The notes under the pieces were generated by a model. The model was not told where the DNA came from. It saw only the letters and a list, made by a program, of their open reading frames with translations, and made no database searches. Positions 1 to 8,040 of a DNA stretch of 64,000 bases are shown in pieces. Position 1 is the first letter of the stretch. Each line of letters starts with the position of its first letter. The translations under genes and the position numbers were made by a program. Source of the DNA: Enterobacter sp. Ag1 (lineage in GTDB: Bacteria; Pseudomonadota; Gammaproteobacteria; Enterobacterales; Enterobacteriaceae); contig AKXM01000005.1 in NCBI GenBank assembly GCA_000277545.1, positions 124,001 through 188,000 on the forward strand, read 5' to 3'.

Positions 1-401
1 TTAACGTTGAGCCAGGGCTGCAGGTTTACGGCAACGAAGAGCAGCTGCGCAGCGCGATCTCTAACCTGGTGTATAACGCGGTGAATCACACGCCTGCCGG
101 GACGCACATCACCGTCACCTGGCGCAGGCTGCCTCACGGCGTAGCGTTCAGCGTGAAGGATACCGGGCCGGGGATCTCCGCCGAGCACATTCCGCGCCTG
201 ACGGAGCGTTTCTACCGAGTAGACAAAGCGCGTTCCCGGCAGACCGGAGGCAGCGGGCTGGGGCTGGCCATCGTGAAGCATGCCCTTAGCCATCATGATG
301 CGCGGCTGGATATCGAAAGCGTACCGGGGCAGGGCTCGACGTTTTCGTTCATCCTGCCCGAGCGCTTAATCGCCCCTGAGTCAGCGGTGGCTGCACATTA
401 A
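1..401 (+). CDS. phoR: PhoR sensor histidine kinase, C-terminal part (5' end outside window)
   Basis: This is the C-terminal ATP-binding half of the phosphate-regulon sensor kinase PhoR, which phosphorylates PhoB under phosphate starvation at the inner membrane. The reading frame is open from base 3 and ends at TAA 399-401. The HATPase_c boxes are in order: the N box ([11 protein letters not shown]), the G1 box (VKDTGPGI), the F box ([11 protein letters not shown]) and the G2 box ([14 protein letters not shown]). The sensor, PAS and DHp domains lie upstream of the window. The following gene, brnQ, is the same neighbour as in E. coli, which supports PhoR over another histidine kinase. A hairpin terminator follows at about 433. 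Confidence 0.93.
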   Translation, partial: NVEPGLQVYGNEEQLRSAISNLVYNAVNHTPAGTHITVTWRRLPHGVAFSVKDTGPGISAEHIPRLTERFYRVDKARSRQTGGSGLGLAIVKHALSHHDARLDIESVPGQGSTFSFILPERLIAPESAVAAH

Positions 402-826
402 TTCACCGCAACCGTCAAGTACACTTTCCACAGGCCAGTTTTCTGGCCTTTTTGTTTGTATTTTCACCACTCGTTAAGCGATGAATATCGAATTGATGCT
501 TTTTTGTCCGCATGATAAGCCATAACAAAAGCGTATAATCAACTTTATTCACTGGTTATGCGTATTTTTAAAGGATATATTTCTGGTTTCCCGATCCCTT
601 CTTGTCTTCAAACGCTATAAGCGTTTTAATTGCCCCCCTGTTATTACCAGACCGACTGAAATTGCGTGGTAATTCGACTAACTATTCTTCGCCACCGATC
701 CGGAGAAGCATATTCCGCTGTCGTTACCGGTAATAACCGCGTTTTTACCGAACGTTATTTGGACTGAACGTCGGTTTAAAAATTTGAGCATTTTCAACAC
801 CACACATCCACAGGCTGCTTTATTTT
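402..826 (+). promoter_or_regulatory. phoR-brnQ intergenic region with putative brnQ promoter and long leader
   Basis: After the phoR terminator there is a perfect TATAAT at 534-539, without a good -35. If it is used, the brnQ transcript carries a leader of roughly 280 bases. Three inverted repeats lie in that leader. AAACGCT/AGCGTTT is at 610-626 with a 3-base loop. ATTACCA/TGGTAAT is at 643-649 and 667-673. ACCG(A)ACGTT/AACGTCGGT is at 747-775. A 20-codon frame at 558-620 has no ribosome-binding site. The leader could be regulatory, but no known riboswitch class was recognised. Confidence 0.4.
433..456 (+). terminator. Rho-independent terminator after phoR
   Basis: The stem AGGCCAG/CTGGCCT with a TTTT loop is followed by a T-rich tail. 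It sits about 30 bases after the phoR stop codon. Confidence 0.75.
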
Positions 827-2146
827 ATGACCTATCATTTGAAATCTCGTGACATCATCGCTCTGGGCTTTATGACCTTTGCGCTGTTTGTCGGCGCGGG
901 CAACATTATTTTCCCTCCTATGGTTGGCTTACAGGCGGGCGAGCACGTCTGGACGGCGGCGCTTGGCTTCCTGGTCACGGCGGTAGGTTTACCCGTTCTG
1001 ACTATCGTGGCGATTGCCCGCGTCGGCGGAGGTATTGACAGCCTTAGCTCGCCGATTGGCCGCCGCGCCGGTATTTTGCTGGCGACCGTCTGCTACCTCG
1101 CCGTAGGGCCGCTGTTTGCCACGCCGCGTACCACCACCGTTTCCTTTGAAGTGGGGATTGCTCCGCTGACCGGCATGGGCGATATGCCGCTGTTTATTTA
1201 CAGCCTGGTGTACTTTGCGCTGGTGATCGGGATTTCTCTGTATCCGGGTAAGCTGCTGGACACCGTGGGCCACGTGCTGGCGCCGGTGAAAATCATCGCG
1301 CTGCTGATCCTGGCGGCCGGGGCGGTGCTGTGGCCAGCCGGTGGCCTGAGCACGGCGACTGAAGCCTACCAGAACGCGGCGTTTTCTAACGGCTTCGTGA
1401 ACGGCTACCTGACGATGGACACGCTGGCTTCGCTGGTGTTCGGGATTGTTATCGTGAATGCCGCGCGCTCTCGCGGTGTGACCGAATCTCGCCTGCTGAC
1501 CCGCTACACGATTTGGGCTGGCCTGATTGCCGGTATCGGCCTGACGGTTATCTACCTGGCACTGTTCCACCTCGGTTCCGATAGCGCGAACCTGGTCGAT
1601 CAGAAAGCCAACGGCGCGGCTATTCTGCACGCTTATGTGGCGCATACCTTTGGCGGGGCCGGTAGCTTCTTCCTGGCGGCGCTGATCTTCCTGGCTTGTC
1701 TGGTTACCGCCGTGGGCCTGACCTGTGCCTGCGCGGAGTTCTTTAGCCAGTATCTGCCGCTCTCTTACCGCTCGCTGGTATTTATCCTCGGCCTGTTCTC
1801 GATGGTGGTATCTAACCTGGGCCTGAGCCACCTGATTCAGATTTCGATCCCGGTACTGACGGCAATCTATCCACCTTGTATTGCCCTGGTGGTGCTGAGC
1901 TTCACCCGTCCGTGGTGGAACAACTCCACCCGCGTGATTGCCCCGGCGATGCTGATAAGCCTGCTGTTTGGTATGATTGACGGCATTAAGGCATCGGCCA
2001 TCAGCGACATGCTGCCTGGCTGGGCGGCGAAACTGCCGCTGGCGGATCAGGGACTTGCCTGGCTGCTGCCGACCGTTGCGATGGTAGTGATCACCGCTAT
2101 CTGGGACAAAGCAGCGGGGCGTCAGGTCACCTCCGCCGCCCACTAA
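827..2146 (+). CDS. brnQ: Branched-chain amino acid:cation symporter BrnQ
   Basis: BrnQ is an inner-membrane LIV-II type carrier that imports leucine, isoleucine and valine with a cation. The 439-residue product has the same length as E. coli BrnQ and matches it nearly throughout. Examples are the N-terminal [19 protein letters not shown] stretch, the [13 protein letters not shown] segment and the C-terminal AAGRQVTS end. It is almost entirely hydrophobic, with about 12 predicted membrane segments. It lies between phoR and proY as in E. coli, preceded by an unusually long leader and followed by its own terminator, so it is probably a single-gene unit. Confidence 0.96.
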   Translation: MTYHLKSRDIIALGFMTFALFVGAGNIIFPPMVGLQAGEHVWTAALGFLVTAVGLPVLTIVAIARVGGGIDSLSSPIGRRAGILLATVCYLAVGPLFATPRTTTVSFEVGIAPLTGMGDMPLFIYSLVYFALVIGISLYPGKLLDTVGHVLAPVKIIALLILAAGAVLWPAGGLSTATEAYQNAAFSNGFVNGYLTMDTLASLVFGIVIVNAARSRGVTESRLLTRYTIWAGLIAGIGLTVIYLALFHLGSDSANLVDQKANGAAILHAYVAHTFGGAGSFFLAALIFLACLVTAVGLTCACAEFFSQYLPLSYRSLVFILGLFSMVVSNLGLSHLIQISIPVLTAIYPPCIALVVLSFTRPWWNNSTRVIAPAMLISLLFGMIDGIKASAISDMLPGWAAKLPLADQGLAWLLPTVAMVVITAIWDKAAGRQVTSAAH

Positions 2147-2162
2147 TTTTTTGATTGCTAAG

Positions 2163-2195
2163 TAACCACGGAGTCGTCCTCCGTGGTTTTTTTAT
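2163..2195 (+). terminator. Rho-independent terminator after brnQ
   Basis: The stem AACCACGGAG/CTCCGTGGTT is followed by seven T residues. Confidence 0.88.
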
Positions 2196-2218
2196 TGTAA
2201 AGCGTGGAACCTGGATTC

Positions 2219-3589
2219 ATGGAAAACACCAACAAGCTCAAGCGCGGTTTGAGCACCCGGCACATTCGATTTATGGCGCTGGGGTCGGCGATTGGCACAG
2301 GGCTGTTTTACGGTTCGGCGGACGCCATCAAAATGGCGGGGCCGAGCGTTCTGCTGGCGTATATCATCGGCGGCGTGGCGGCCTATATTATTATGCGCGC
2401 GCTGGGCGAAATGTCGGTGCACAATCCCTCTGCCAGCTCGTTTTCTCGCTATGCTCAGGACAACCTTGGGCCGCTGGCTGGCTATATTACCGGCTGGACC
2501 TACTGCTTTGAGATTTTGATTGTTGCCATCGCCGACGTGACCGCGTTCGGCATCTACATGGGTATCTGGTTCCCGGCGGTGCCGCACTGGGTCTGGGTGC
2601 TGAGCGTGGTGCTGATTATCTGCGCCATCAACCTGATGAGCGTGAAGGTGTTCGGCGAGCTGGAGTTCTGGTTCTCATTCTTTAAAGTCGCCACCATCAT
2701 CATCATGATTATTGCCGGGATCGGCATTATCGTGTGGGGGATTGGCAACGGCGGCCAGGCGACCGGTATCCATAACCTGTGGAGCAACGGTGGCTTCTTC
2801 AGCAACGGCTGGCTGGGCATGATCATGTCTCTGCAGATGGTGATGTTTGCCTACGGCGGGATTGAGATTATCGGCATCACCGCAGGCGAAGCGAAAGATC
2901 CGCAAAAATCCATTCCGCGCGCAATAAACTCCGTGCCGCTGCGTATTCTGGTGTTCTACGTGGGGACGCTGTTTGTCATCATGTCCATTTATCCCTGGAA
3001 CCAGGTGGGCACCGAGGGCAGTCCGTTTGTGATGACCTTCCAGCATATGGGCATTACCGCTGCAGCCGGTATTCTGAACTTTGTGGTTATCACGGCTTCG
3101 CTCTCGGCAATTAACAGCGATGTGTTTGGCGTGGGCCGCATGCTGCACGGCATGGCCGAGCAGGGTAGCGCGCCTAAAATCTTCGCCAGGACTTCCCGCA
3201 ACGGTATTCCGTGGGTCACAGTTGTGGTGATGGCCTGCGCGCTGCTGCTGGCGGTTTACCTGAACTACATCATGCCGGAAAACGTCTTCCTGGTGATTGC
3301 ATCGCTGGCAACGTTCGCCACCGTTTGGGTCTGGATAATGATCCTGCTGTCGCAGATTGCCTTCCGCCGCCGCCTGTCGCCGGAAGAGGCGAAAGCGCTG
3401 AAATTCCCGATCCCCGGTGGCGTAGCGACGACCGTCGTGGGCCTGGTGTTCCTGGTGTTTATTATCGGGCTGATTGGTTACCACCCGGATACCCGTATTT
3501 CGCTGTACGTGGGCTGCGGCTGGATTGCGCTGCTGCTTATTGGCTGGGTTGTTAAGCGCCGGGTTAAGGCGCAGTCGTTGCCAGTGTAG
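2219..3589 (+). CDS. proY: ProY, amino acid permease of the APC family
   Basis: This is an inner-membrane amino acid:proton symporter of the AAT/APC family, annotated in E. coli as a cryptic proline transporter. The ATG at 2219 gives [15 protein letters not shown] and 456 residues, which fits E. coli ProY (457). An in-frame ATG at 2204 would add five residues. Family signatures include the N-terminal [15 protein letters not shown] helix, [19 protein letters not shown] in the middle and a basic C-terminus. About 12 membrane segments are expected. The true substrate cannot be told from sequence alone. Confidence 0.93.
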   Translation: MENTNKLKRGLSTRHIRFMALGSAIGTGLFYGSADAIKMAGPSVLLAYIIGGVAAYIIMRALGEMSVHNPSASSFSRYAQDNLGPLAGYITGWTYCFEILIVAIADVTAFGIYMGIWFPAVPHWVWVLSVVLIICAINLMSVKVFGELEFWFSFFKVATIIIMIIAGIGIIVWGIGNGGQATGIHNLWSNGGFFSNGWLGMIMSLQMVMFAYGGIEIIGITAGEAKDPQKSIPRAINSVPLRILVFYVGTLFVIMSIYPWNQVGTEGSPFVMTFQHMGITAAAGILNFVVITASLSAINSDVFGVGRMLHGMAEQGSAPKIFARTSRNGIPWVTVVVMACALLLAVYLNYIMPENVFLVIASLATFATVWVWIMILLSQIAFRRRLSPEEAKALKFPIPGGVATTVVGLVFLVFIIGLIGYHPDTRISLYVGCGWIALLLIGWVVKRRVKAQSLPV

Positions 3590-3624
3590 TGGCTGATTCG
3601 GTTAGAACGCGGTATCTGGTTTTA

Positions 3625-3726
3625 CCCTCACCCTGACCCTCTCCCTGGCAGGGAGAGGGGATAAATAGCGTTCTCCTCATTCGTTTTTCCCCCTCGCCCC
3701 TTTGGGGAGAGGGCCGGGGTGAGGGG
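3625..3726. repeat. GC-rich palindromic repeat (REP/BIME-like), copy 1
   Basis: Two arms that are near-complements of each other flank a spacer of about 30 bases. The left arm begins CCCTCACCCTGACCCTCTCC and the right arm ends GAGGGCCGGGGTGAGGGG. Each arm also folds on itself through CCCTCTCCC/GGGAGAGGG-type pairing. Related copies lie near 12536, 19652, 24115 and 30062. This copy sits downstream of proY. Confidence 0.85.
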
Positions 3727-3754
3727 AATAATTTCTCCCGTCTCCACCCCTCCT

Positions 3755-3763
3755 GTCCTCCCC
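3755..3763 (-). promoter_or_regulatory. Candidate MalT box upstream of malZ
   Basis: On the minus strand the bases read GGGGAGGAC, close to the MalT half-site consensus GGGGA(T/G)GAGG. More purine-rich minus-strand sequence follows at 3741-3754. E. coli malZ belongs to the MalT regulon, so a site is expected here. Only one half-site is convincing, and the neighbouring repeat is also rich in GGGGAG, so chance similarity is possible. Confidence 0.35.
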
Positions 3764-3843
3764 TAAATTAACCCGGAATGATGAGTGATAAAGCCTTATG
3801 CTGTGGCAAGGTGGCGTCATTTTTAAGCGATGGGAAAGTTACT

Positions 3844-5661
3844 ATGTTGAATGCCTGGCACCTGCCGGTGGCGCCGTTTATCCAGACGCGGGAACGCAGT
3901 CTTGTCATTACCCTGTGGCTGGCGGGGGATGACTTGCCGGAAAAAGTGATTCTGCGCGGCGAAAAAGATAACGAAGAGATTTCTCTGGGCATGGTGCGCC
4001 AGAAACAGGCTCCCCTTGAGGGCGTTGTCGCCTGGAAAGTCACCCTCGATACCGCCGAAGGGCAGCCGCGCCGTCGCTACAGCTTTAAGCTACTCTGGCA
4101 GGACAGGCAGCGCTGGTACACACCTCAGGGCTTCCAGACAACGCCGCCGGCCCGGCTGGAACAGTTCGCTTTTGATACGCCGGATGACGGCCCGGATTGG
4201 GTGCAGGACCAGGTGTTCTATCAGATCTTCCCGGATCGTTTTGCGCGCGGGGCTAATCGCCAGCCGGTGCAGGATAACGTTTATTTTCATCATGCGGCCG
4301 GGCGGGATATCGTCCGCCGGGAGTGGCATGAGCCTTTAACCGGGGAAGCCGGAGGATCGACGTTTTACGGCGGCGATCTGGACGGGATCAGTGAAAAGCT
4401 GCCGTACCTGAAAAAGCTCGGCGTGACGGCACTTTATCTGAACCCTATTTTTACCGCGCCCAGCGTGCATAAGTACGACACTCAGGATTACCGGCAGGTA
4501 GACGAGCAGTTTGGCGGTAATGCCGCTTTCCTGCGGCTGAGGGAAAATACGCGCCGGCAGGGGATGAAGCTGATGCTGGACGGCGTTTTTAACCACAGCG
4601 GCGATACGCACGGCTGGTTTGACAGGCATCAGAACGGTGAGAATGGCGCCTGCCATCACCCACAGTCTCCGTGGCGCGACTGGTACAGCTTTTCTGACGA
4701 AGGGTTGGCGCTGGACTGGTTGGGCTATTCCAGCCTGCCTAAGCTGGATTATCGCTCGGCCACGCTGGTGGATGAGATCTATCGCGGCGAGCAAAGCATT
4801 GTGCGGCACTGGCTGCGGGAGCCCTGGGGCATTGACGGCTGGCGGCTGGACGTAGTGCATATGCTGGGAGAGGAAGGCGGGGCGAAAAATAATCTTCTGC
4901 ACGTCAGCGGCATTACCCAGGCGGCAAAAGAAACCAAACAGAATGCTTACGTCCTCGGCGAGCACTTTGGCGATGCCCGGCAGTGGCTGCAGGCCGATGC
5001 CGAAGATGCCGCCATGAACTATCGCGGTTTTACTTTCCCGCTGTGGGGATTTTTGGCAAACACCGATATCTCTTACGAGCCGCAGGATATTGACGCCCAA
5101 ACCTGTATAGCATGGATGGAAGAGTACCGCTCGGCACTTTCCCATCAGCAGCAGCTGCGCATGTTTAACCAGCTCGACAGCCACGATACCGCCCGTTTTA
5201 AGTCGATTCTTGGTAAAGATGTTGCCCGCTTGCCGCTGGCCGTCATCTGGCTGTACGCCTGGCCCGGCGTGCCCTGTATTTATTACGGCGATGAGGTGGG
5301 GCTGGATGGCAACAACGATCCTTTCTGCCGCAAGCCTTTCCCGTGGCAGAAACAGGATCAGGATTTAGATCTGCTGGCGCTTTATCAGCGGCTCGGCAAG
5401 CTGCGCAAGCAAAGCCGGGCGCTTCGTCACGGTGGTTGCCGGGTCATCTACGCTGAGCAGGATGTCGTAGTGTTCGTGCGTGCTTATCAAAACGAACGTG
5501 TTCTGGTGGCCATCAATCGCGGCAGCGAGGTTCAGGCCACGCTCCCGTGGGATGCCTTGCTGAGCGGCAGAGCTTGGACGCAGATCGAAGGCGAGGCGTC
5601 GCTCAATAACCGCGAGCTGAGCTTGCCTGCCGTCAGCGCCGCGGTCTGGCGCAGTCTTTAG
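3844..5661 (+). CDS. malZ: Maltodextrin glucosidase MalZ
   Basis: MalZ is a cytoplasmic GH13 enzyme that removes glucose from the reducing end of maltodextrins. The ATG at 3844 is preceded by GGGA and gives [12 protein letters not shown] and 605 residues, as in E. coli MalZ. A start at 3778 would add 22 residues without homology. An N-terminal beta-sandwich domain is followed by the (beta/alpha)8 barrel with the GH13 regions [17 protein letters not shown] (nucleophile Asp), GEHFG (acid/base Glu) and QLDSHD. A short C-terminal beta domain ends the protein. MalT-dependent regulation is expected for the family, and one possible MalT half-site lies upstream. Confidence 0.96.
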   Translation: MLNAWHLPVAPFIQTRERSLVITLWLAGDDLPEKVILRGEKDNEEISLGMVRQKQAPLEGVVAWKVTLDTAEGQPRRRYSFKLLWQDRQRWYTPQGFQTTPPARLEQFAFDTPDDGPDWVQDQVFYQIFPDRFARGANRQPVQDNVYFHHAAGRDIVRREWHEPLTGEAGGSTFYGGDLDGISEKLPYLKKLGVTALYLNPIFTAPSVHKYDTQDYRQVDEQFGGNAAFLRLRENTRRQGMKLMLDGVFNHSGDTHGWFDRHQNGENGACHHPQSPWRDWYSFSDEGLALDWLGYSSLPKLDYRSATLVDEIYRGEQSIVRHWLREPWGIDGWRLDVVHMLGEEGGAKNNLLHVSGITQAAKETKQNAYVLGEHFGDARQWLQADAEDAAMNYRGFTFPLWGFLANTDISYEPQDIDAQTCIAWMEEYRSALSHQQQLRMFNQLDSHDTARFKSILGKDVARLPLAVIWLYAWPGVPCIYYGDEVGLDGNNDPFCRKPFPWQKQDQDLDLLALYQRLGKLRKQSRALRHGGCRVIYAEQDVVVFVRAYQNERVLVAINRGSEVQATLPWDALLSGRAWTQIEGEASLNNRELSLPAVSAAVWRSL

Positions 5662-5685
5662 GTCGGTAACCCGGCGGGAAGAGGT

Positions 5686-6603
5686 TTAGCTCTCCGCCGG
5701 GGGCTGATAAAGGGCGTTGACCAAATCCCCTTCAATGATCTTTTCTCGCCACCAGCGTGCGGCCAGGCCTTCACCCCGGTTATGCCAGCCGATGTAGGTC
5801 ACGTCCGTCTGGCGGAACGATACAACCGGTTTTTCAATTAATTTGCCGCTGCTCAGGAGTGGCTGGGCGATGTGGCGGGGTAAAAATCCGCAGGCCAGGC
5901 CCGAGACTAAAATAGCGACCTTGCTAGGGAAGTCGAACACCACCACGCGTTCTTGCTCTTCAATGTAATTGGTGTTGATTGGCTGGCAGTAACGTGCCGT
6001 ATCGCCTATGATGGCCGCACGATGGCGGCAAACTTCGTCACTGGAAAGCACATGTTCCGCTTTTGCCAGCGCGTGCTTGGGGGAGACGACAAACACGTTG
6101 TCCAGCGTGCCCAGCATCTTGTAGGCGTATTCGGATGACGTCGGCGGCTCGTTAATGGCGCCGAGAATAATGTTCGCGCCGTTGTGGGTCAGCTCTTCCC
6201 AGGCACCTGCCAGCGTATGGTGGGTAAAATTAAGCGTGGTTTGCTGGTCGAGGGCGTAGAACTCCTCCATCAGCGGCAGCAGCAGATGGAAGGGAAATGA
6301 ACCGTCCAGCGCAATAGTCAGCGTTTTTTCCCAGCCGGAGGTGGAGCGTAAAGCCTGGCTTTCCAGATCCTTCGCGGCGCTGAGCACCATCCGCCCTTTT
6401 TCCAGCACAATCCTGCCGGTGTCGGTAAATTTTGCCCGATGGCCTGAGCGATCCAGCAGTTTAATATTCAGATCGTTTTCTAGCTTCTGCACCATATAAC
6501 TCAGCGCCGCAGGCGTTTTAAACAGCGATTCAGCGGCGGCGGCAAAACTGCCGTGCTTATCTAAGGCATCAAGAATGAGCAGCACATCTAAATTTACACG
6601 CAT
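5686..6603 (-). CDS. LysR-family transcriptional regulator, YhaJ-like
   Basis: A 305-residue LysR-type regulator. It has an N-terminal winged helix-turn-helix (about residues 1-60, with the recognition region FAAAAESLFKTPAALSYMVQ) and a substrate-binding-like effector domain (about 88-295). The DNA-binding part resembles E. coli YhaJ (shared SFAAAA, ALSY and LLDRSGHRAKFT segments). It is divergent from the YcaC-like hydrolase at 6767 across a 163-base gap, the classical arrangement for a LysR regulator and its target operon. I infer that it controls the three-gene operon 6767-9909. The inducer is unknown. In E. coli, malZ is followed directly by acpH, so this is the first gene of an inserted block. 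Confidence 0.9.
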   Translation of the reverse strand: MRVNLDVLLILDALDKHGSFAAAAESLFKTPAALSYMVQKLENDLNIKLLDRSGHRAKFTDTGRIVLEKGRMVLSAAKDLESQALRSTSGWEKTLTIALDGSFPFHLLLPLMEEFYALDQQTTLNFTHHTLAGAWEELTHNGANIILGAINEPPTSSEYAYKMLGTLDNVFVVSPKHALAKAEHVLSSDEVCRHRAAIIGDTARYCQPINTNYIEEQERVVVFDFPSKVAILVSGLACGFLPRHIAQPLLSSGKLIEKPVVSFRQTDVTYIGWHNRGEGLAARWWREKIIEGDLVNALYQPPAES

Positions 6604-6718
6604 AGTGATAATCCGTTCGGGCTTTGGCCTTGCAAAAGTCTATCACCAAAAAATTAAATAAGACGTTAGAAAATTCCGGCTATCAACCCTGCGGCAGTAT
6701 GCAGAAAATAAAGGCGTC

Positions 6719-6732
6719 ATCCAGAGATGGAT
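6719..6732. promoter_or_regulatory. Candidate operator between LysR gene and hydrolase operon
   Basis: ATCCAGAGATGGAT is a perfect dyad (ATCCA/TGGAT, 4-base centre), 35 bases before the hydrolase start and inside the divergent gap. It is a plausible regulator or RNA polymerase-proximal site, but it does not follow the simple T-N11-A rule of LysR boxes. Confidence 0.35.
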
Positions 6733-6766
6733 ACCTTAATAACTCATTGATAGCTGAGGGAATAAA

Positions 6767-7408
6767 ATGTCTATTCGTGAACTGATTGACCCAACTAACT
6801 CCGCCCTTATTTTTATCGATCACCAGCCGCAAATGGCTTTCGGCGTGGCGAATATCGATCGCCAGACCCTGAAAAATAACACTGTGGCGCTGGCAAAGGC
6901 GGGCAAAATATTTAAGGTGCCGACGATTTATACCTCCGTCGAAACCAAAAGCTTCAGCGGCTATATCTGGCCTGAATTATTAGCCGTTCATCCTGACATT
7001 AAGCCCATTGAGCGTACTTCCATGAACTCCTGGGAAGATAAAGCCTTTGTTGAGGCGGTGAAGGCGACGGGCCGTAAAAAACTGATTATTTCAGCGCTGT
7101 GGACCGAAGTGTGCCTGACCTTCCCGGCGCTGATGGCGCTGGAAGAAGGCTTTGAAGTGTATGTGGTGACCGACACTTCCGGCGGGACTTCTGTGGATGC
7201 CCACGAACGCGCCATTGACCGGATGGTGCAGGCCGGTGCCGTGCCGGTGACCTGGCAGCAGGTTCTGCTGGAGTACCAGCGCGACTGGTCACGCAAAGAA
7301 ACTTATGACGCGGTGATGAACCTGGTTCGTGAGCACAGCGGGGCTTACGGCATGGGCGTCGACTACGCTTATACGATGGTTCACGGCGCGCCGGAACGTA
7401 AAGCCTGA
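6767..7408 (+). CDS. YcaC-like cysteine hydrolase (isochorismatase family)
   Basis: A 213-residue cytoplasmic hydrolase of the isochorismatase-like superfamily, most like E. coli YcaC. Similarities include VDH/IDH-type strand 1, MNSWED, AVKATGRKKLIIS, WTEVCLTFPAL and ALEEGFEVYVVTD. The catalytic Asp is Asp18 (FIDHQ) and the nucleophilic Cys is Cys116 (WTEVC). I could not assign the third triad residue (Lys in many members) with confidence. The start is supported by GAGGG eight bases upstream. It is the first gene of an operon with an ABM protein and an amidohydrolase. The substrate is unknown; the family acts on amides, imides and similar small molecules. Confidence 0.9.
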   Translation: MSIRELIDPTNSALIFIDHQPQMAFGVANIDRQTLKNNTVALAKAGKIFKVPTIYTSVETKSFSGYIWPELLAVHPDIKPIERTSMNSWEDKAFVEAVKATGRKKLIISALWTEVCLTFPALMALEEGFEVYVVTDTSGGTSVDAHERAIDRMVQAGAVPVTWQQVLLEYQRDWSRKETYDAVMNLVREHSGAYGMGVDYAYTMVHGAPERKA

Positions 7409-7474
7409 TGGATCACACTCGGGGCGGGTTCGCCGCTCCGTTTTTCCTCCCTATTCTGACTCAGGAATTGCGGC

Positions 7475-8020
7475 ATGGCCGACAACAATACCGTTACGCT
7501 GGTGATCACCCACGCAATCCGGCCAGGCGAGGCCGCTCGCTACGAACAATGGCTGGAAAAGATCATGCCGACCGCCGCTCGTTTCCCCGGTCACCTTGGG
7601 GTGCATGTGATTCGCCCCACGGCCGGGAACGACACCTATAACGTGGTGATTCGCTTCGACACGCTCGAGCATCTCAATGCCTGGACTGACTCCCCTGAAC
7701 GCCATCGCCTTGTGGCAGAGATCAAATCCTCTCTTGCCGATGACGACAAAGTGCAGGTGCACACCGAAACGGCCTTCTGGTTTACCCCGGAAAGCGCGAC
7801 GGTGAAACGCCCGCCGCAGTGGAAGCAGTTCCTGATCACGCTGCTGGTAATCTTCCCCAGTACCAACCTTGTGCCGTGGCTGACGGGCATGTTGTTCCCA
7901 GGTTTACGCGGCACGCTTCCCGGGCACTTGCTTAACGATGCCTGCGTGGTAGCGCTGGTGGTCTGGCTCTGGATGCCGATGGTGACGAAGCTGTTTGCCG
8001 GTTGGCTAAAAAAAGCATGA
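7475..8020 (+). CDS. ABM-domain protein with C-terminal membrane segments
   Basis: A 181-residue protein whose first ~95 residues match the antibiotic biosynthesis monooxygenase (ABM, dimeric alpha/beta barrel) fold: VTLVITHAIRPGEAARYEQW, followed by FPGHLGVHVIRP and VVIRFDTLEHLNAW. ABM proteins include cofactor-free oxygenases acting on quinols and related aromatics. The C-terminal part (about 112-175) is hydrophobic, with two likely membrane helices (FLITLLVIFPSTNLVPWL and ACVVALVVWLWMPMV) and a basic LKKA tail, so the enzyme is probably tethered to the inner membrane. CAGGAA is the ribosome-binding site. The amidohydrolase starts 20 bases downstream, so they are co-transcribed. Confidence 0.85.
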   Translation: MADNNTVTLVITHAIRPGEAARYEQWLEKIMPTAARFPGHLGVHVIRPTAGNDTYNVVIRFDTLEHLNAWTDSPERHRLVAEIKSSLADDDKVQVHTETAFWFTPESATVKRPPQWKQFLITLLVIFPSTNLVPWLTGMLFPGLRGTLPGHLLNDACVVALVVWLWMPMVTKLFAGWLKKA

Positions 8021-8040
8021 TTTCTCAGGAGTCCCTGATT

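Noticed and set aside
558-620. 20-codon leader peptide frame upstream of brnQ
   Set aside because: Not listed as a gene because no Shine-Dalgarno sequence precedes it and Leu/Ile/Val codons are not clustered; kept only as a regulatory hypothesis.
3778-3843. Upstream in-frame start of malZ adding 22 residues
   Set aside because: The added residues have no counterpart in MalZ, and the start at 3844 has its own GGGA ribosome-binding site and the conserved [10 protein letters not shown]-terminus.
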